DNA from: Breviolum minutum Mf 1.05b.01
Taxonomy: Eukaryota > Sar > Dinophyceae > Suessiales > Symbiodiniaceae
Length of the DNA: 64,000 nt
NCBI GenBank assembly: GCA_000507305.1
Contig: DF239247.1
Span: 124,001 to 188,000 of the forward strand
Direction of reading: 5' to 3'
Shown: positions 18,111 to 30,600 of the stretch, piece by piece
Numbering within the stretch: the stretch's first letter is position 1
Layout of the letters: each line of letters starts with the position of its first letter
Notes under the pieces: generated by a model
Seen by the model: only the letters and a program-made list of their open reading frames with translations
Told to the model about the DNA's origin: nothing
Databases searched by the model: none
Program-made: the position numbers and the translations under genes

Positions 18111-19769
18111 TCAGAATGATTTCCTGTCCTTTGCTGCAGCCAAGACGCTAATGACAGCATTGTAAGTCACTTCATCCGCCAACTGCTCTTCGTCTCTACC
18201 CATTGCTTCCAGAAAACATAGGCATTCACGCCACTGACTGAACTTATCGCATATTGCAAAGACTGCGTTGTAGCTTGCAGTATCAAGATGAACCCCTGCA
18301 GCACGAAATGTGTTGAAAGAAGTGAGGGCATTCTGCCATGGATTTGCATGCGCCAATACTGAGCAATGACTCGTTTGGCTTGCTTGGAGTTGGACGGTCA
18401 AAATGCTGTCAAACAGGCTTGTAGCGAAGTTCCATTGATCTGCTCCCAAAACATCCAAGCCAGAATTCAGAAAAACTACATCATTTTGGAGCCCTGCACT
18501 GCTTACTATCTCAATCAATTGAAGAGCATTTGGCCAAAGGTGTTCTTCGAAACCTTCTACTGCTGCACTGTAGGTGGTCACATCCGTATCTTGCAACAGG
18601 TTGAATGCTGCTGTCCAGCAGTCACTTCCGATGCTCTTAGCTGCCGCGCTGGAGACCATGCCCGACAGTTTGTGCGAATTCAAGAAGAGCTCCTGCAGAA
18701 AAGCTAGGCTTTCTATCCATGCTCCAGTGGATGTAAGAATGGAAAGCCATGCTTGGCAGGTGACTTGATCAGATCTTTGTCCCTTTGCCATTTTGACCCA
18801 CCTGGCTAGTGCCCAGTCCCATCTCTGGCCGGACAAGTTCAAACAAGTGTTCACTGTCACAGTATCCGGACGATTCTGCAAATCCTGGGCAGACTGAAAC
18901 ATGGCAATGGTATTTGCCCAATGTTTAGCCCCTGCAACGATGTACCCAGCATGATTGTACCATTTCATGTTGGCACGGATGTTTGAAGCCATCATTTCTT
19001 GCATGATCGTGCAGGCATGTCGCCACTGTCCCTCTGTGAGAGCATTGTATGAAACTGCATCAGGGCGAACAAGAAGCTGTGGGAGGGTCCACAATAAATT
19101 CATGGCAGCTTTCCACTGAAGAGCCTTGCTGCAGGCATGGACGGCCACATTGCAGCACACAGCATCGAAATCAAAAATCCTTATTAACGGCAAAAAACAT
19201 ATCAGTTTGTGCCACTTGTTCGAGAGGGCCATTGCTTGAAGGATGTGCGTGTAGGTGCTCCTCCGCAAAGATATGCTCTGTCTTTTCATCATGTGTACAC
19301 TTTCCAGTCCCACGGTCCACAGTGACGGTGTAGTCCTCTTGTCCATGCTATCACGTTTATTCAGGGACTTCAGAAGACCATGAAATGTGACTCGGTCAAC
19401 TTGCTGTAGACTTTCCCTTGCTTTCCTCAACAAGCAAAGGGCCAAGTTCCATCGATGCTCGACACATCCTGCAAGAGTGTTGAGTGAGATTATGTCTGGC
19501 CGCTCTGCAAGAATGAGGCCCTGAAAAGAGCGAAGAGCTTGAGACCAAAACTGTGAGGTGGAAATTACTGAGTTGTATTGCGATACATTCAGCCTCACTC
19601 TGAGCCTCACGAGATGCTGTACAAGTTGGAAGGCCACGTGCCACTTCATACAATTTCGAATGATGCTACTCCACCTGATCTTCTGAGGCTCTGCTTCTGA
19701 GAGCAGAAAGGACGCCATGACTCTTCTCCAGCTGTGAATGGGAGCTGCAAGTTCACTGAGCTCAGACAT
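18111..19769 (-). CDS. Pentatricopeptide repeat (PPR) protein
   Basis: An intronless frame of 552 codons made of about 15 degenerate PPR units, for example RPDAVSYNAL, RPDTVTVNTCLNLSGQRWDW, LDTASYNAVFAICDKFSQW and ADEVTYNAVISVLAAAK. PPR proteins bind organelle RNA and guide its processing, stability or editing. Many units carry Trp in the second helix (W-x-x-A-L), a style common in dinoflagellate PPR proteins, and several units are a few residues short. The ATG is the first in frame: a TGA lies nine codons upstream. No clear targeting peptide is seen. The last unit ends after its first helix, so the C-terminus may be truncated or extended by splicing. One-exon structure fits an mRNA-derived gene copy. 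Confidence 0.85.
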   Translation of the reverse strand: MSELSELAAPIHSWRRVMASFLLSEAEPQKIRWSSIIRNCMKWHVAFQLVQHLVRLRVRLNVSQYNSVISTSQFWSQALRSFQGLILAERPDIISLNTLAGCVEHRWNLALCLLRKARESLQQVDRVTFHGLLKSLNKRDSMDKRTTPSLWTVGLESVHMMKRQSISLRRSTYTHILQAMALSNKWHKLICFLPLIRIFDFDAVCCNVAVHACSKALQWKAAMNLLWTLPQLLVRPDAVSYNALTEGQWRHACTIMQEMMASNIRANMKWYNHAGYIVAGAKHWANTIAMFQSAQDLQNRPDTVTVNTCLNLSGQRWDWALARWVKMAKGQRSDQVTCQAWLSILTSTGAWIESLAFLQELFLNSHKLSGMVSSAAAKSIGSDCWTAAFNLLQDTDVTTYSAAVEGFEEHLWPNALQLIEIVSSAGLQNDVVFLNSGLDVLGADQWNFATSLFDSILTVQLQASQTSHCSVLAHANPWQNALTSFNTFRAAGVHLDTASYNAVFAICDKFSQWRECLCFLEAMGRDEEQLADEVTYNAVISVLAAAKDRKSF

Positions 19770-21493
19770 CTCAATGCTTACAATGCTTTCAAATCAATCC
19801 ATGCGCGATGATATAGTCTAAACTCTGAACATGTGTGAAATCGTCATGAACCTGACACATCCACAGCTGAATCCGTCCAGATTCCAATGCTTTCTTGTGG
19901 CTTTGTTCGGACCACAGTACCTGGGTCATCCAATTCGATCAGTCTTGTCGCATATTCGCCTGGCAGGAAGTCTGCTGGGCCTCTTGAGTTTGTGGATTCT
20001 TTGCCCCCAAACTATGTCTGCATCCAATACAAAAACAGCGTGGACACGAGCGTCTACTTCTCCAATTTCTGGGGCAAGTCCTGACTAGACTTGGGAGAAA
20101 CTCCTGCGCAAATAATGTTCCGAGCTCAAAACATCTGCATGAGCTGAAGATAAAGGAAAATAATTAGATGAAAGTAGAATTTAGATTCCGAACTGTTAGT
20201 GTCACGATGAAAAAAGCTTGTTGCAACGCTTTTCGTAAGCTGAAAAGTAACGATAACCAAAGTGGAACGCAGGGATTGAAGCTTATATAGCATGAATTCC
20301 CCTTCCCATTTTCTCTGGCGAGGCGCATGTCATGCAGCTTCAGTACTTTGGAAGCAAAACAAGATGCACAGCCAGGATGCTGAGACGGCCGAGGCTTTGC
20401 GTGGATCTTGCGTGCATGTGGATACTGCACCCCTTAGGTTCATCCCTCCTGACCTGAGGCATAGGTCAAGAGACAGAGTCCGAGTATAGTACAGCAGTGA
20501 TCGGATGTGATCGGTAAACAAATGAAACAAATAAAAAGATCTTGGCAGTTGTTCACATGACTTGTCTTGGCATAATCTAGTCAAAAAAGACTAGGGCACA
20601 AGAGTTGTTCAAGTTTGTGATGCAAACATCGGCTTACCAATGTTTACCAGCTGTTCTCTGGGCCAGAAGTTTCTAGGTTGAAAGAAACATACAATTCATG
20701 AAGTTGAATGACAAGGCATTTTCTGGCATTAGAATCTGCCAAAACGTTCGAAGTGAAAACCAACTACGGCCTCTGTCTGGATGCATAATTCTGCATAATG
20801 AATCGAATCCCTCCATTAGAGTTCCTAAGTTGCTGGCTTGGATTCATGGTGTACTCCGTGTACTTCCTTTCAAAAAAACAGCAGTTCAATCGCATGAAGA
20901 CCTTTGCATATCCTTGTTTACATGGCTTTGTGTCGCTCTGCTTCTAAGATGCTGCAAGAAAAACTTCCAAGGTAGTCCAATTTGTTTGCGGAATTGTGAA
21001 TTTTTTGCATGTAGCAGAACTGGTCAGGTGGCGCAATAGCGACGGTGCGATTCACATGCAATTACCCAGTGACTAATCAAACTAAGATCATCTAAGATAT
21101 ACTAAGACTACATCACAAACATGTGTCTGAAACCACTCCGCCTGCTTTGACGGGGGAACGGTCCAATGTCAAGATTGCCGGCTGGCTTGGCTGTGATCTG
21201 AAAACAGTCCTGCTGCTACCACGTACCAGGCCCGCTGGATATTTTGCAGCCTTTGTTCATTCATCGCAATACACTCGAATGCTCAGCCAAAACAAACGAC
21301 TACATGGTCTTCTGGTCAAAGCACAATACTGTGCAGATAGACTCGCATTGGTAGATCAGGAGTGTTCTGATGCAGAATGTGTATATATCTTTTTGAATAA
21401 TATATCGTAGAGAAAGTCTGTAAGAATATAGAAAGGTATAAATAAAAACATATGTATTTGTAGGAAGCTTCTTCCATCCCTGCAGACGTCACA
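19770..21493. other. Probable intergenic spacer
   Basis: No exon could be supported on either strand between the PPR start and the end of the pyrophosphatase gene. Confidence 0.4.
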
Positions 21494-22975
21494 TCAATGT
21501 AGCACAGAAGGATTGAGTGACCCAAAGCACCACTGAAATTGAAATCGAGCTTCATTGACGGCCAGCTTGTCTAACGCTGCTTTGGGCAAGTCGATGTGGC
21601 ACTGCACAGGGCATTTCTCACAGAGACTCTTGCAGAATCTTCCAAATATAATGAGATGGCAAAGAAAAGTTCACTGAGTGCATTGACCTTGTGGCTCAGT
21701 CGTATCAAGTAGAGAAAAACATCAGCTATCTCCTGGCACCGCCATTTCGAGATCATGCTAACCTGCACCTGTTTGGCTTTCGATCTATCCTATCTCCAAA
21801 TAAGTCTTTGTATTGGATGCAGATGTTGCGACAGCATGAGCGCGGTTTTGTCAAGTTCAGTCTCTGCAGCTGATGCACCCAATACATCTTCATTCTCAGT
21901 GCATGTTTCCATGCTGCACAGTTTTCTACAAATTGCTAACATTTAGGAAAGGACAAGGGAGGAAGCTCGAGTCCTGTATGATGTGTGAACGCCATGAGTC
22001 ATGAAAGTACTGTAGGGGGAACATTCAAAGTTGTACTCGACATCACTTACTATACGGATGGATGAATTCGAGAGTCGGAATCCATGTCAGAAGGAATGTG
22101 AGCAGAACCAAAGCTGCAAGAATTTCAAATGCAAAGTACAGAATTGAAACTGTGCTTTGAGATCTGAAACACATGTAGATATATGTATAAATTCATATTC
22201 ATATTCATATTCATATTCACTCACATGTGTGGTGAAATAATGTTAAATATACTACAATCGTTGGACCTCCACTTCAGTAGTCCGCATGTAATTGTGGTAT
22301 CGATATCAAAGACACCTGGTCCTATAGTCCCACCTGTGTCTGGGATGTATGGACTATTGACCCATACGAATCCGAGTCTACGTTCTGCTTGATTGCAAGT
22401 TTAGGGTGCCTGCCGCAAAGCAGTCCGATGTTTGTCGCTCCATCCCGGAAGCCCTTCTTCAACCTCGCGAAACCATTGGCTTGTGCAAAATAGTCAGAAT
22501 AGTGATCCTGTCTGATGACTCAATCAAAATAGAATCCATGAAAATCCACTCTGCTGGGCTATGCTGGTCTTGCCTCCCCTTTCCATTGGAAGCACTCACA
22601 CAGCTCCCCAACCTGCAAAGGACAACTGTGGAGCCAGGCGCTATGGCATCAAAAAGCAGCAAGATGACAAATTACTAAATTACAGGCGCCAGAGGTCGTG
22701 CAGTTCTTACGACAACTACATGTCTTATCATCTTTTGGTCTAGCTGAATTGGCAGACCTCGCCAACCAACGCAAGTGCAAGGTTTCGGGGTGCATGGAAT
22801 TGGTCCTTCGCATCGCACTGGTTTCATTGTTTGACAGCAATGTCTCTGAAATCTATGTCTGACATTGTTTGACAATAGAGTGTAGCAGGCTCTGAAGAGG
22901 TCCCAATCTCGTTCTTTTGCAAACTCTGACAATTCTCGCCGAAGTTGTTCTAAAGAGATGCCTCGTATGCCGTCT
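21494..22975 (-). CDS. dCTP pyrophosphatase (MazG-like, DCTPP1 family)
   Basis: Hydrolyses dCTP and modified dCTPs to the monophosphate, protecting the nucleotide pool. Exons on the minus strand: 22903-22975 (LRRELSEFAKERDW), 22758-22805 (DQFHAPRNLALALVGE), 22574-22612 (VGELCECFQWKGE), 22410-22463 (VEEGLPGWSDKHRTALRQ), 21688-21732 (EIADVFLYLIRLSHK) and 21601 downwards (CHIDLPKAALDKLAVNEARF). All junctions are in phase 0 and the joined order follows the family from end to end. The metal-binding E-x-x-E (GEVGELCE) and E-x-x-D (EIAD) are intact. Donors are GA, GT, GC, GC and GT; all acceptors are AG. The first exon found has no ATG, so an N-terminal exon lies further right. The last exon stays open to TGA at 21494-21496, but its tail is uncertain. 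Confidence 0.85.
22191..22219. repeat. TTCATA hexanucleotide repeat
   Basis: About five copies of TTCATA inside the fourth intron of the pyrophosphatase gene. Confidence 0.85.
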
Positions 22976-23114
22976 CTTCAACATCCCAAGTTGCTTCACG
23001 ATTGTCTCTGCTATGCATGATTGATAGTGTAGAATGGCTATCCATACATACCAGTACTTTCATTATGAATTATTGGTGTAAGCTGCGACAATGATCCTAG
23101 CTCGACAAAGAAAT

Positions 23115-23400
23115 CTACAGTTGAAGTTCAAAGTCCACCAACTTGTTGCGGGGTTTACTCAAAACCCATTCCCTACAGTAGGAGACTTTGCGATGCTTTG
23201 CCGTAGAGCTTTTAAATGCCAAGCACATTTTGTGAGTCACTAAGCTGTACCCTTGCTGCCTTCGCTGAACATCCCCGGTGTGACCTGCAGGATTGAATAC
23301 AATCACAGCTGCTGGTTCCAAAGCTTTGCGACCGGCCTCTGAGCCTTGTTCTTTCGGCCTGGAAAGTCAATGAAAAACTGTGAAACAGTCCGAGAAAGAA
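23115..23400 (-). CDS. Unrecognised exon
   Basis: A minus-strand frame open from about 23390 (RPKEQGSEAGRKALEPAAV, IVFNPAGHTGDVQRRQQGYS) to a stop at 23115. It lies directly upstream of the pyrophosphatase exons. It is more likely the end of another gene than its missing N-terminus, because it ends in a stop. No family was recognised. Confidence 0.35.
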
Positions 23401-25951
23401 GGGAACTGGAGCACTAGGCCCACTAGGCCTGTTTTTGAATTAATTGTGAGGGGCTGGCTCCGTGATCTGTTAACACTGCCTCTAAAGCTTATCTAGCTCT
23501 GGGATGTGCAAGTCTGTCTGGAGTTCACATTTCTGCCAGTATGTCAATCACAGATCCTTCATCAGCCTACATCCTTTGTTACTTTTTCTTCAGGAGAATA
23601 CAGTGGATGGTGAGCCACTCCACCAAAACAGTTTTCTTCAATCACGTCAGTCCGTCACAAGTCGAAAGTATCGAAAGGATTCGAAAGGTATAGAAAGAAT
23701 CATGAGTATCCCAAGCCATCAAGAGATACATCCACCGATCCATTTAATTCCGGCTTCTATCCATCTAAATGGTATATACATGAATATGCTAATAGGTGTA
23801 CAGAAGCTTTCCAGGCCTGCTTGAGTCCGGATGCTCACCTGAGCTTACAGCTCAGAAGTTTCAAAGATTCTTTTAACAAGCACGCTTTGCCTTCCTTTCG
23901 TTCCAAGATCTTCAATCCGTAGCCGCAGTGATGGACTTTGGCAATTCACAAGAAATTCACCAGAAATTCACAAGAACAGTTTATAGAAATCTCAATGAAA
24001 TCTCCGACCCAGTAGGCTTTGACTCTGAATGCGTTGTAATCAAGCATCCGGCCAACTCGCCGCCGCTTTGACATTGTTTCTCCGTGGCAAACACCTGCGC
24101 TTTAAACATGAGATGCTGGCCTCGTCGGCGAAATCATTATCTGCGAAATCATTTTAGCTATCTTCATGCTATCTTGCTTTCCTACTATCGCACATCATGG
24201 GAAATCCAAAATCAAAGACCTGATTCTGATTCTGGGAACTTTGCATGTAGCTGTGAAACATGATCAGAAAGACCATGCTCCTGTATCAGGTGTATATATT
24301 GTATATATATATGCTATATATATATAGTATATACAAGTACATATTGCATTGTTACATAGTAGAACAGTACACAATAATATCCAAAACGCAAGTTATCCTT
24401 CCAGACTTTTCCAGTGTTCTCCTCATGCGAGCAGAATACTATATAGTGAAAGGAGAAAGATGCAAGCTTAAGAGTGAGTCTGCACCTGCTCGAAAGATCC
24501 TTTCAACAATGGCTGCATCAACACCTGCGAGCAAGCCAGAAAGATGACATCTCAAGCTGGCCACTGTAGGAGAACTCTTGCAAAATTAGAGAGTGAAACG
24601 ACTCCGACGGCACAAGTACCAAACCTAGCTGTTTGGTAAGCGCTGCTATGACCTCCAGAACAGAAAAATCAGGTTGAGAACTTTCTACGGCGATGGACTT
24701 GGTCTTCAAAGATCTTCAAGAGCCAATAGCCCACTTAAGACAGCTGCCTCTGCTGAAGAATCACCTCTGTGCAGAGTCCGACTACGTCTAGAGGCCAAAG
24801 GCTCATAAAGGCCAATGGATGCAGCTTTTAAAAGTGTACAGAATCTACAGAGCAGTATCCTTGAGGCTGAGGAACACGCTCTCACCGTTGGAAGCCATGA
24901 GATGGCTGCAAACTCTTATATATGCCACAAGCCACGACGCAGCTACGAACTACAGGTCAACCGTTGTTCCAATGTAACATCTGTGGAAGGATGTCTGATC
25001 AAAATATGTTTGTGCCATCAAAGTGCCCTTTCATGACTGATGGTTTACGTGTATGTATACATAAGAGTGCTGGGAAAGGGCGGTGAAACTTCCCTCTTAG
25101 GTTCTCCCTGCTCTGTGACTGAGATTCTTACAAAAAAGCAACGAGTCTCTATTGAATTGTAGCATGCGTATCGTAGCATGTCTCGCGAATGAACTAAGGA
25201 CTTTCTTGGAGCGAAAGCAGAAGCAACACTTGCAGCGGATTGGGAACTCAAACGCCATGCGACAATTTATAGAATGGGCGTCCTGTGCAGTCTACAAAAA
25301 GATTCTGTTGTTCACCTCATCGCATCTACATATATCAGAACAGGAAGCTGGCGTTTGTGAGAATCTCAAAGCAACCATCTCAAAGTTTCTGCAGACTCTT
25401 TTTTGTAGGCTATTTTTTCAGCGTTCACAACATCTCCTTTGGAGACTTGGTGAACTTGTCAACCTGCAGAGTCCAACACTCTTTCCCCGTTCCAGGCTAG
25501 GCGACGAGAACATGTCTGAGTCAGGACACAAACACAACCAGCAAAAAGATCGAAAAGGAAAGCTTATAACCGCAAACCATAAGGAAAGCTTATGAGCTTG
25601 TGTCTCTGCTACCATAAGAACCGCAAAAAGGACATCCACTTCTCACTAGCGGCCTCAGCACAAAGCGCTGGTAAAGTCACACCAACAAAGCGCTGGCAAT
25701 ATCAGCTAGTTGGATCTTGTGTCTTATCCTCGCACTTGCAATGCATATAGACCGTGTGGTGCACTCAGGGAGCATGGATTCATCGCACACCCTTCACCGT
25801 GCACTAGGCTTGAAATTGGGACCGTGGAAGTCTCCTAGATTACCTGTTAGTTGAAAAAGGTCAACATAGTACCTATATGCGATATTAGTGATGAACACAA
25901 TCCTCCACCTGTCAATACGGTAAATATCACATTCAAGCGATACAGGATTTG

Positions 25952-25953
<2 letters not shown>
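23401..25953. other. No clear gene; TA-rich runs
   Basis: Weak exon-like pieces occur (VESSQPDFSVLEVIAALTKQ on the minus strand near 24600-24690; a plus-strand frame near 25152-25595) without splice support. TA repeats lie at about 24288-24340. Confidence 0.3.
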
Positions 25954-25999
<46 letters not shown>

Positions 26000-26005
26000 G
26001 TCATA

Positions 26006-26089
<84 letters not shown>

Positions 26090-26203
26090 GTCATCCTCNN
26101 NNCGTCATCATCATCATCATCATCATCATCATCGTCATCATCATCGTCATCATCATCATCATCATCATCATCGTCATCCTCATCCTCAACGTCATCGTCA
26201 TCG

Positions 26204-26271
<68 letters not shown>

Positions 26272-26287
26272 GTCATCATCATCATCG

Positions 26288-26320
<33 letters not shown>
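25954..26320. repeat. Large TCA/TCG trinucleotide microsatellite with gap
   Basis: About 360 bp of ATC/GTC triplets, interrupted by four N at 26099-26102. True length is unknown. Poly-Ser, poly-Ile or poly-Met translations here are artefacts. Confidence 0.97.
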
Positions 26321-27663
26321 GAAGTGTTAGATAGTCTTGGTATAGTTTCCTGGAAAACACAAGTTCACCATGGTTCACTATGGTTTGAGCAAGACCGTTC
26401 AAATTTTGAAATGAGCTACCTGCGAAGCTGGTCACAAGTGTGACAGACAGGGGCTCTTCTTACGCACATTGCACATGTCAACCGGGTTTGAGGCAGAGGC
26501 AACCACCTCCACAGGTGGATCATCATCCTGGGAGTCAAGTTAAATTCACCACAGACTCCGCTTTCGTGGACATTAGGAGAGATCTCAGATCTCCAGCCTC
26601 CAGTGGAATCGCGTCTGGAAAAACCAATGCATCAAAGGCGTCTGTGAGGTCGCGGAACCTTTCCATGGCCATTACTCTCCAAACGCTTTAGTAAAATGAA
26701 AAGTCGTGAAAAACTCCTTTCTGGCATCGCTTCGGCTCATGCGAGACCAAAGATGTGGGGAAGGGCATCTGACAAGTGGTCGCGCCTGCCATGCACAGAG
26801 CAATCTGGCATAACCTGCAATAGGGGCTGCGGCACACAAAGTGGACTGAAGGGGGTCTGATTCCACAACTTCCACTGCCTGATGTATGAGAAATTATATT
26901 CATTATAAATATAATATATAGTTTCAATTGTTCCCGTCCGCCTTACGGGCAAACAAGAAAGGAGAGTCCCGTAGAGCGCCTCCGGATAGGATGCTATGAC
27001 TCGGAGGGTCGTGTCCAGTTCTTTGGTGTTGTGCTTCGCGCTGAGAGCTCGACGGAGGCTTCGGCTTCCCAAACTTGTGATCTCACAAGGATGTCCGGCC
27101 TCAAATGCGGTGAAGACCACCAAACGGACAAACCTTGAAAGATGAAAAAAACACATCTGCAATGGCAAAGCTTTCCTGTGCCCGACTCCCCGACCTTGTG
27201 AGAAAGATGAGTAAAGGCATCTGCCTACATCGCACAGCGAGGAATCTGTGCTGCTCAAATCTCCAGATGTCGCTGCGCTGCCTCGAGGAGTGTGCCCAGC
27301 TTCTTGGCAGTGCCGGTCTCGCCATCGTTTGCCTCATGACATCTCATGACTCATCGTCAGCTCGACAAGCGATCGAAATGGCCGGTCAAGACAAGGGACT
27401 TGAAATTGGCAAAGCGATTGAATTGAAGGATGATTTGTAGATGTATTGTATATATAAATATATACATGATAGATAGAAAGAAAAAGAGAATGTATGATAC
27501 TGCTAGAATCAATAATTAAATTATATAAACATACAACTTAATCGATTTATATCGATTTAATGGCATATATTCGTACACATTCGTCCTATCCCAGACAAGG
27601 TTCTGATTGCCAGTATACAAAGGTGTCCTTGGCACGGGCAGCAGTTTACCATAAGTACTTTGC
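26321..27663. other. Exon-like pieces on both strands, unresolved
   Basis: Between 26950 and 27440 both strands carry coding-like frames: plus GCYDSEGRVQFFGVVLRAES and EMAGQDKGLEIGKAIELKDD; minus RQRSDIWRFEQHRFLAVRC and RSLRRALSAKHNTKELDTTL. Only one can be real. Neighbouring genes favour the minus strand, but no family was recognised on either. Confidence 0.3.
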
Positions 27664-30600
27664 TGTCTGCCGCGGTTTGCGTAAGGTGACGTCAAGGCGT
27701 GGAAAGGCATGATCCCACTTCAATGCCTGCAAATAGTGAGTTCAAGCCAGGTCTCACATTGACCTTGCAGCTGGTGAGCAGAGTAGTGGATGTCTTCCCC
27801 GGCTATGCCTGAGATCGTCAAAAGTACAGGAGGATTTGATGTCCACATGTCGCCATGGAGTCATACTAGATTGATATATGTTGATACTATGTTGGATTTG
27901 TGTCCTTGATCAACATTTCTACATTCGTCCGTGTATCTCAGCGCAGATTCTAAGCTGCAAGCCATTCAAGTGCACAGTAGCAGTCTCTAGAGATCCCGTG
28001 ACCTGAGTAGATGAGCTTAACCAGATGCTTTGAGAGGTTCGAAGCAAAAGATCAAAGGAAGGTTGTCTTAAACTTAAAGTCAAAAACTCAATCTACTAAG
28101 GGTGCGTTTCATATTCAGCACGGATGGCGAGGAAGAGGACAGGCAACAGAATGGATCTGACATATCAGTTTGCAGTGTTGCCGACAAGCAAGCTGCGCAC
28201 GTTGATCCCAGCATACAGAGCATTGAAATGCCAAAATTCATCGTCACATCCAGAGATAGTGCCTGGAAGACCAGAAAAACTCTTGAAAACTCCTAGCAAT
28301 GACAATGCAGAAATGGCTGCACAACCTCTTGACTACTGCAGGGCACCTTGCCTGGAAGGCCTGAATTCACCCTCAACTCTTCAAGGAGTGAAGGGAACAT
28401 TCCGTCCTGGCCAAGAGTTTGCTTAAAACATCTCAGAAAAAGTTTATAAGAAGCCTCAGAAAACTCTTTGGCACATTGGAATGCCGCCTCTTTCACAGCT
28501 TTTTCGGCCTCAAATCGCCGGCGAGGGTTCATGGAGGACGCCAGACGTCTAAGGGGCTAAGAGGGCAGCATGTTGGCGGCTCAGCACCATCCACCTTAAG
28601 TCACCCAAAGAGTCACAGATCTCTAAGAGTATTGTATACGACTGGTATGATTGAAACTTGAAACTCAGCATCCTTGCCACGCTCGGCGTTAGTATGCCAA
28701 GACACTGATGATGTTTTAGTGCCATCCTTTCCTTTGAATGACTTGGGTTATACCTTGTCATGCAGCAGAACTCTAAATTTCATTCACTCGAGCATCTGAA
28801 GCATCTGAAAACAGCATCCAAGCTCTTGACCATGGATTCATTTTCTTCAGAAAGCTGAGAAATCCAGATGTTTTTGGCCATTCAAGCCAATGCCTGCAAA
28901 ATTTCAATTGGAGAAATTACACGAAAGAGGATAAAGAAGACTGCTTCAGCGACTTGGACCGTGGCACAGGAAAAAAGCAAAAGTGAGAAGCATCCTCGGC
29001 GTCCATGTTTTGCACGTGTTTCCAGTTAAAGGGAGAAAGAACACTTTAGACTCTCAGGAATTGTCGTCCGATGTCAACTGGCGCTGAATCAGATGAAATG
29101 GTTTGACCTCGCAGATCTTTGGGCAAAGGGGGCGGAACTGACATGTCCAAAAATCATCAATTCCCAACCATGGAACAGTCAGAAACTACAGTAATAGAAA
29201 CTATAGAGCTAGAGCGGAAGCACTTCTTGACCTGTAATTATTCTCCTTGGGCTCCAACGGGAAGAGTCGTATCAGAAACAAAAACGAATTTGTCATTGCC
29301 TCGGCTGGAACCGCACATGAAACGCTTGCAACCCGATGTTTCCTTGAAAATGAAGCTCGGACGGTGCCCAGGCCGAATGGCAAGGGCCTCCTGGAGCAAA
29401 TGATTCATAGCTGCAACCAGGCCTCAGCTGTCTATGTTTGTTCATGGATCATGGAACTATATACTTCTAAACATTTTTAAACATCCAAAAACCTGACACC
29501 CTTGTGTTGAGAGAAAGCCTCCGAGCCATGCTCTTTGGCAAGCAGAATCAAGATCAAGTCCGTCTTTTTGCGAATGAGCAAAAGAGACACAGGAAATAGT
29601 ATCAAGAGATGCGGTTTCTCTATGTTTCTCCCGTCCGAGGCATTGTTGAGGGAAGACCAAGGAAATGTGCAGCTGGCAGAACCCACGGAGGTTTTGGCCC
29701 AAATCGAGCAGGAACAGTTGTTTAATTAGAAGGTGCTATCTCAGACCTTTGCCAAAGCAGTACTCAGTCTCCACGGTCTCAATCAAGTTGAAGATCGGGT
29801 GGTTCCTGAAAACATCTGTGTCAAATGTGGAAAGCGAGGTCTCAGTTTCATCGGTTCAAAGCTCCCCAAAAAGAAATCACTGAATTGAGCAACATGGAAC
29901 TTGACGATGATAGAAGGCAAAAGAAGTAGGTAAAGAATGAAACAAAAGGTATGCCCCCCTCTTCTCAAAGCATCGCTGGAATCTCAAACTCACACAAAAT
30001 GTAGATTCATCCAATGGTGGGCACAGCAACCCAATGGTGCCAAAAAAAGGTATCTCTTCAAAACGGTGGTTAAGGTTGCTTGGTCTTGCGGTCTTGCCGA
30101 ATCGACTTAAAAAATAAATTGATGTAAGTTAGGCAATTATACCCCATAAGATCCAATTGAGCCATCATGAGCCACCATAAAACACCCTTCAATGTATTGG
30201 GCCAGGGAAGACAACATCGGGGTCCCCACCTGAGATCATGTCTGCATTTAGAGGCGGATTTGCAATGAACCAAAACGCGGAAATCTTTGCCTCGTGCAAA
30301 ATCACGCAGGTATGGAAGAATCCGCAAGAAATACAATATATCATTCAATTTTATCAGATCACATCATGCTATGTAAATAATGTCAATGCAATCTTATTAC
30401 CGAAATAGACACAACATGTACACAAGTACAAATAAGGTAGACACAAGTGCAGTGGACTTTTTTGAGCTCCTGAATACTAGAGCATATTTGCTGTGCTTGG
30501 CCTGGCTGAGCACCATGGAAGAACTTTTCCCAAATGGCCAGGTGGGGAAGCCGGTCCTTGGGCTTCTGAGACGTCTGCATAGCATTTGCATCTACAAAGT

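Noticed and set aside
25949..26443. Poly-Ile/poly-Ser frame of 164 codons, and the poly-Met frame on the other strand
   Set aside because: These are translations of the TCA microsatellite across a run of N.
30130..30275. Minus-strand peptides NPPLNADMISGGDPDVVFPG and GCFMVAHDGSIGSYGV as exons
   Set aside because: The first overlaps the real exon in the wrong frame and runs into the intron; the second is wholly intronic. Skipping both gives exact phase and family match between 30230 and 29805.
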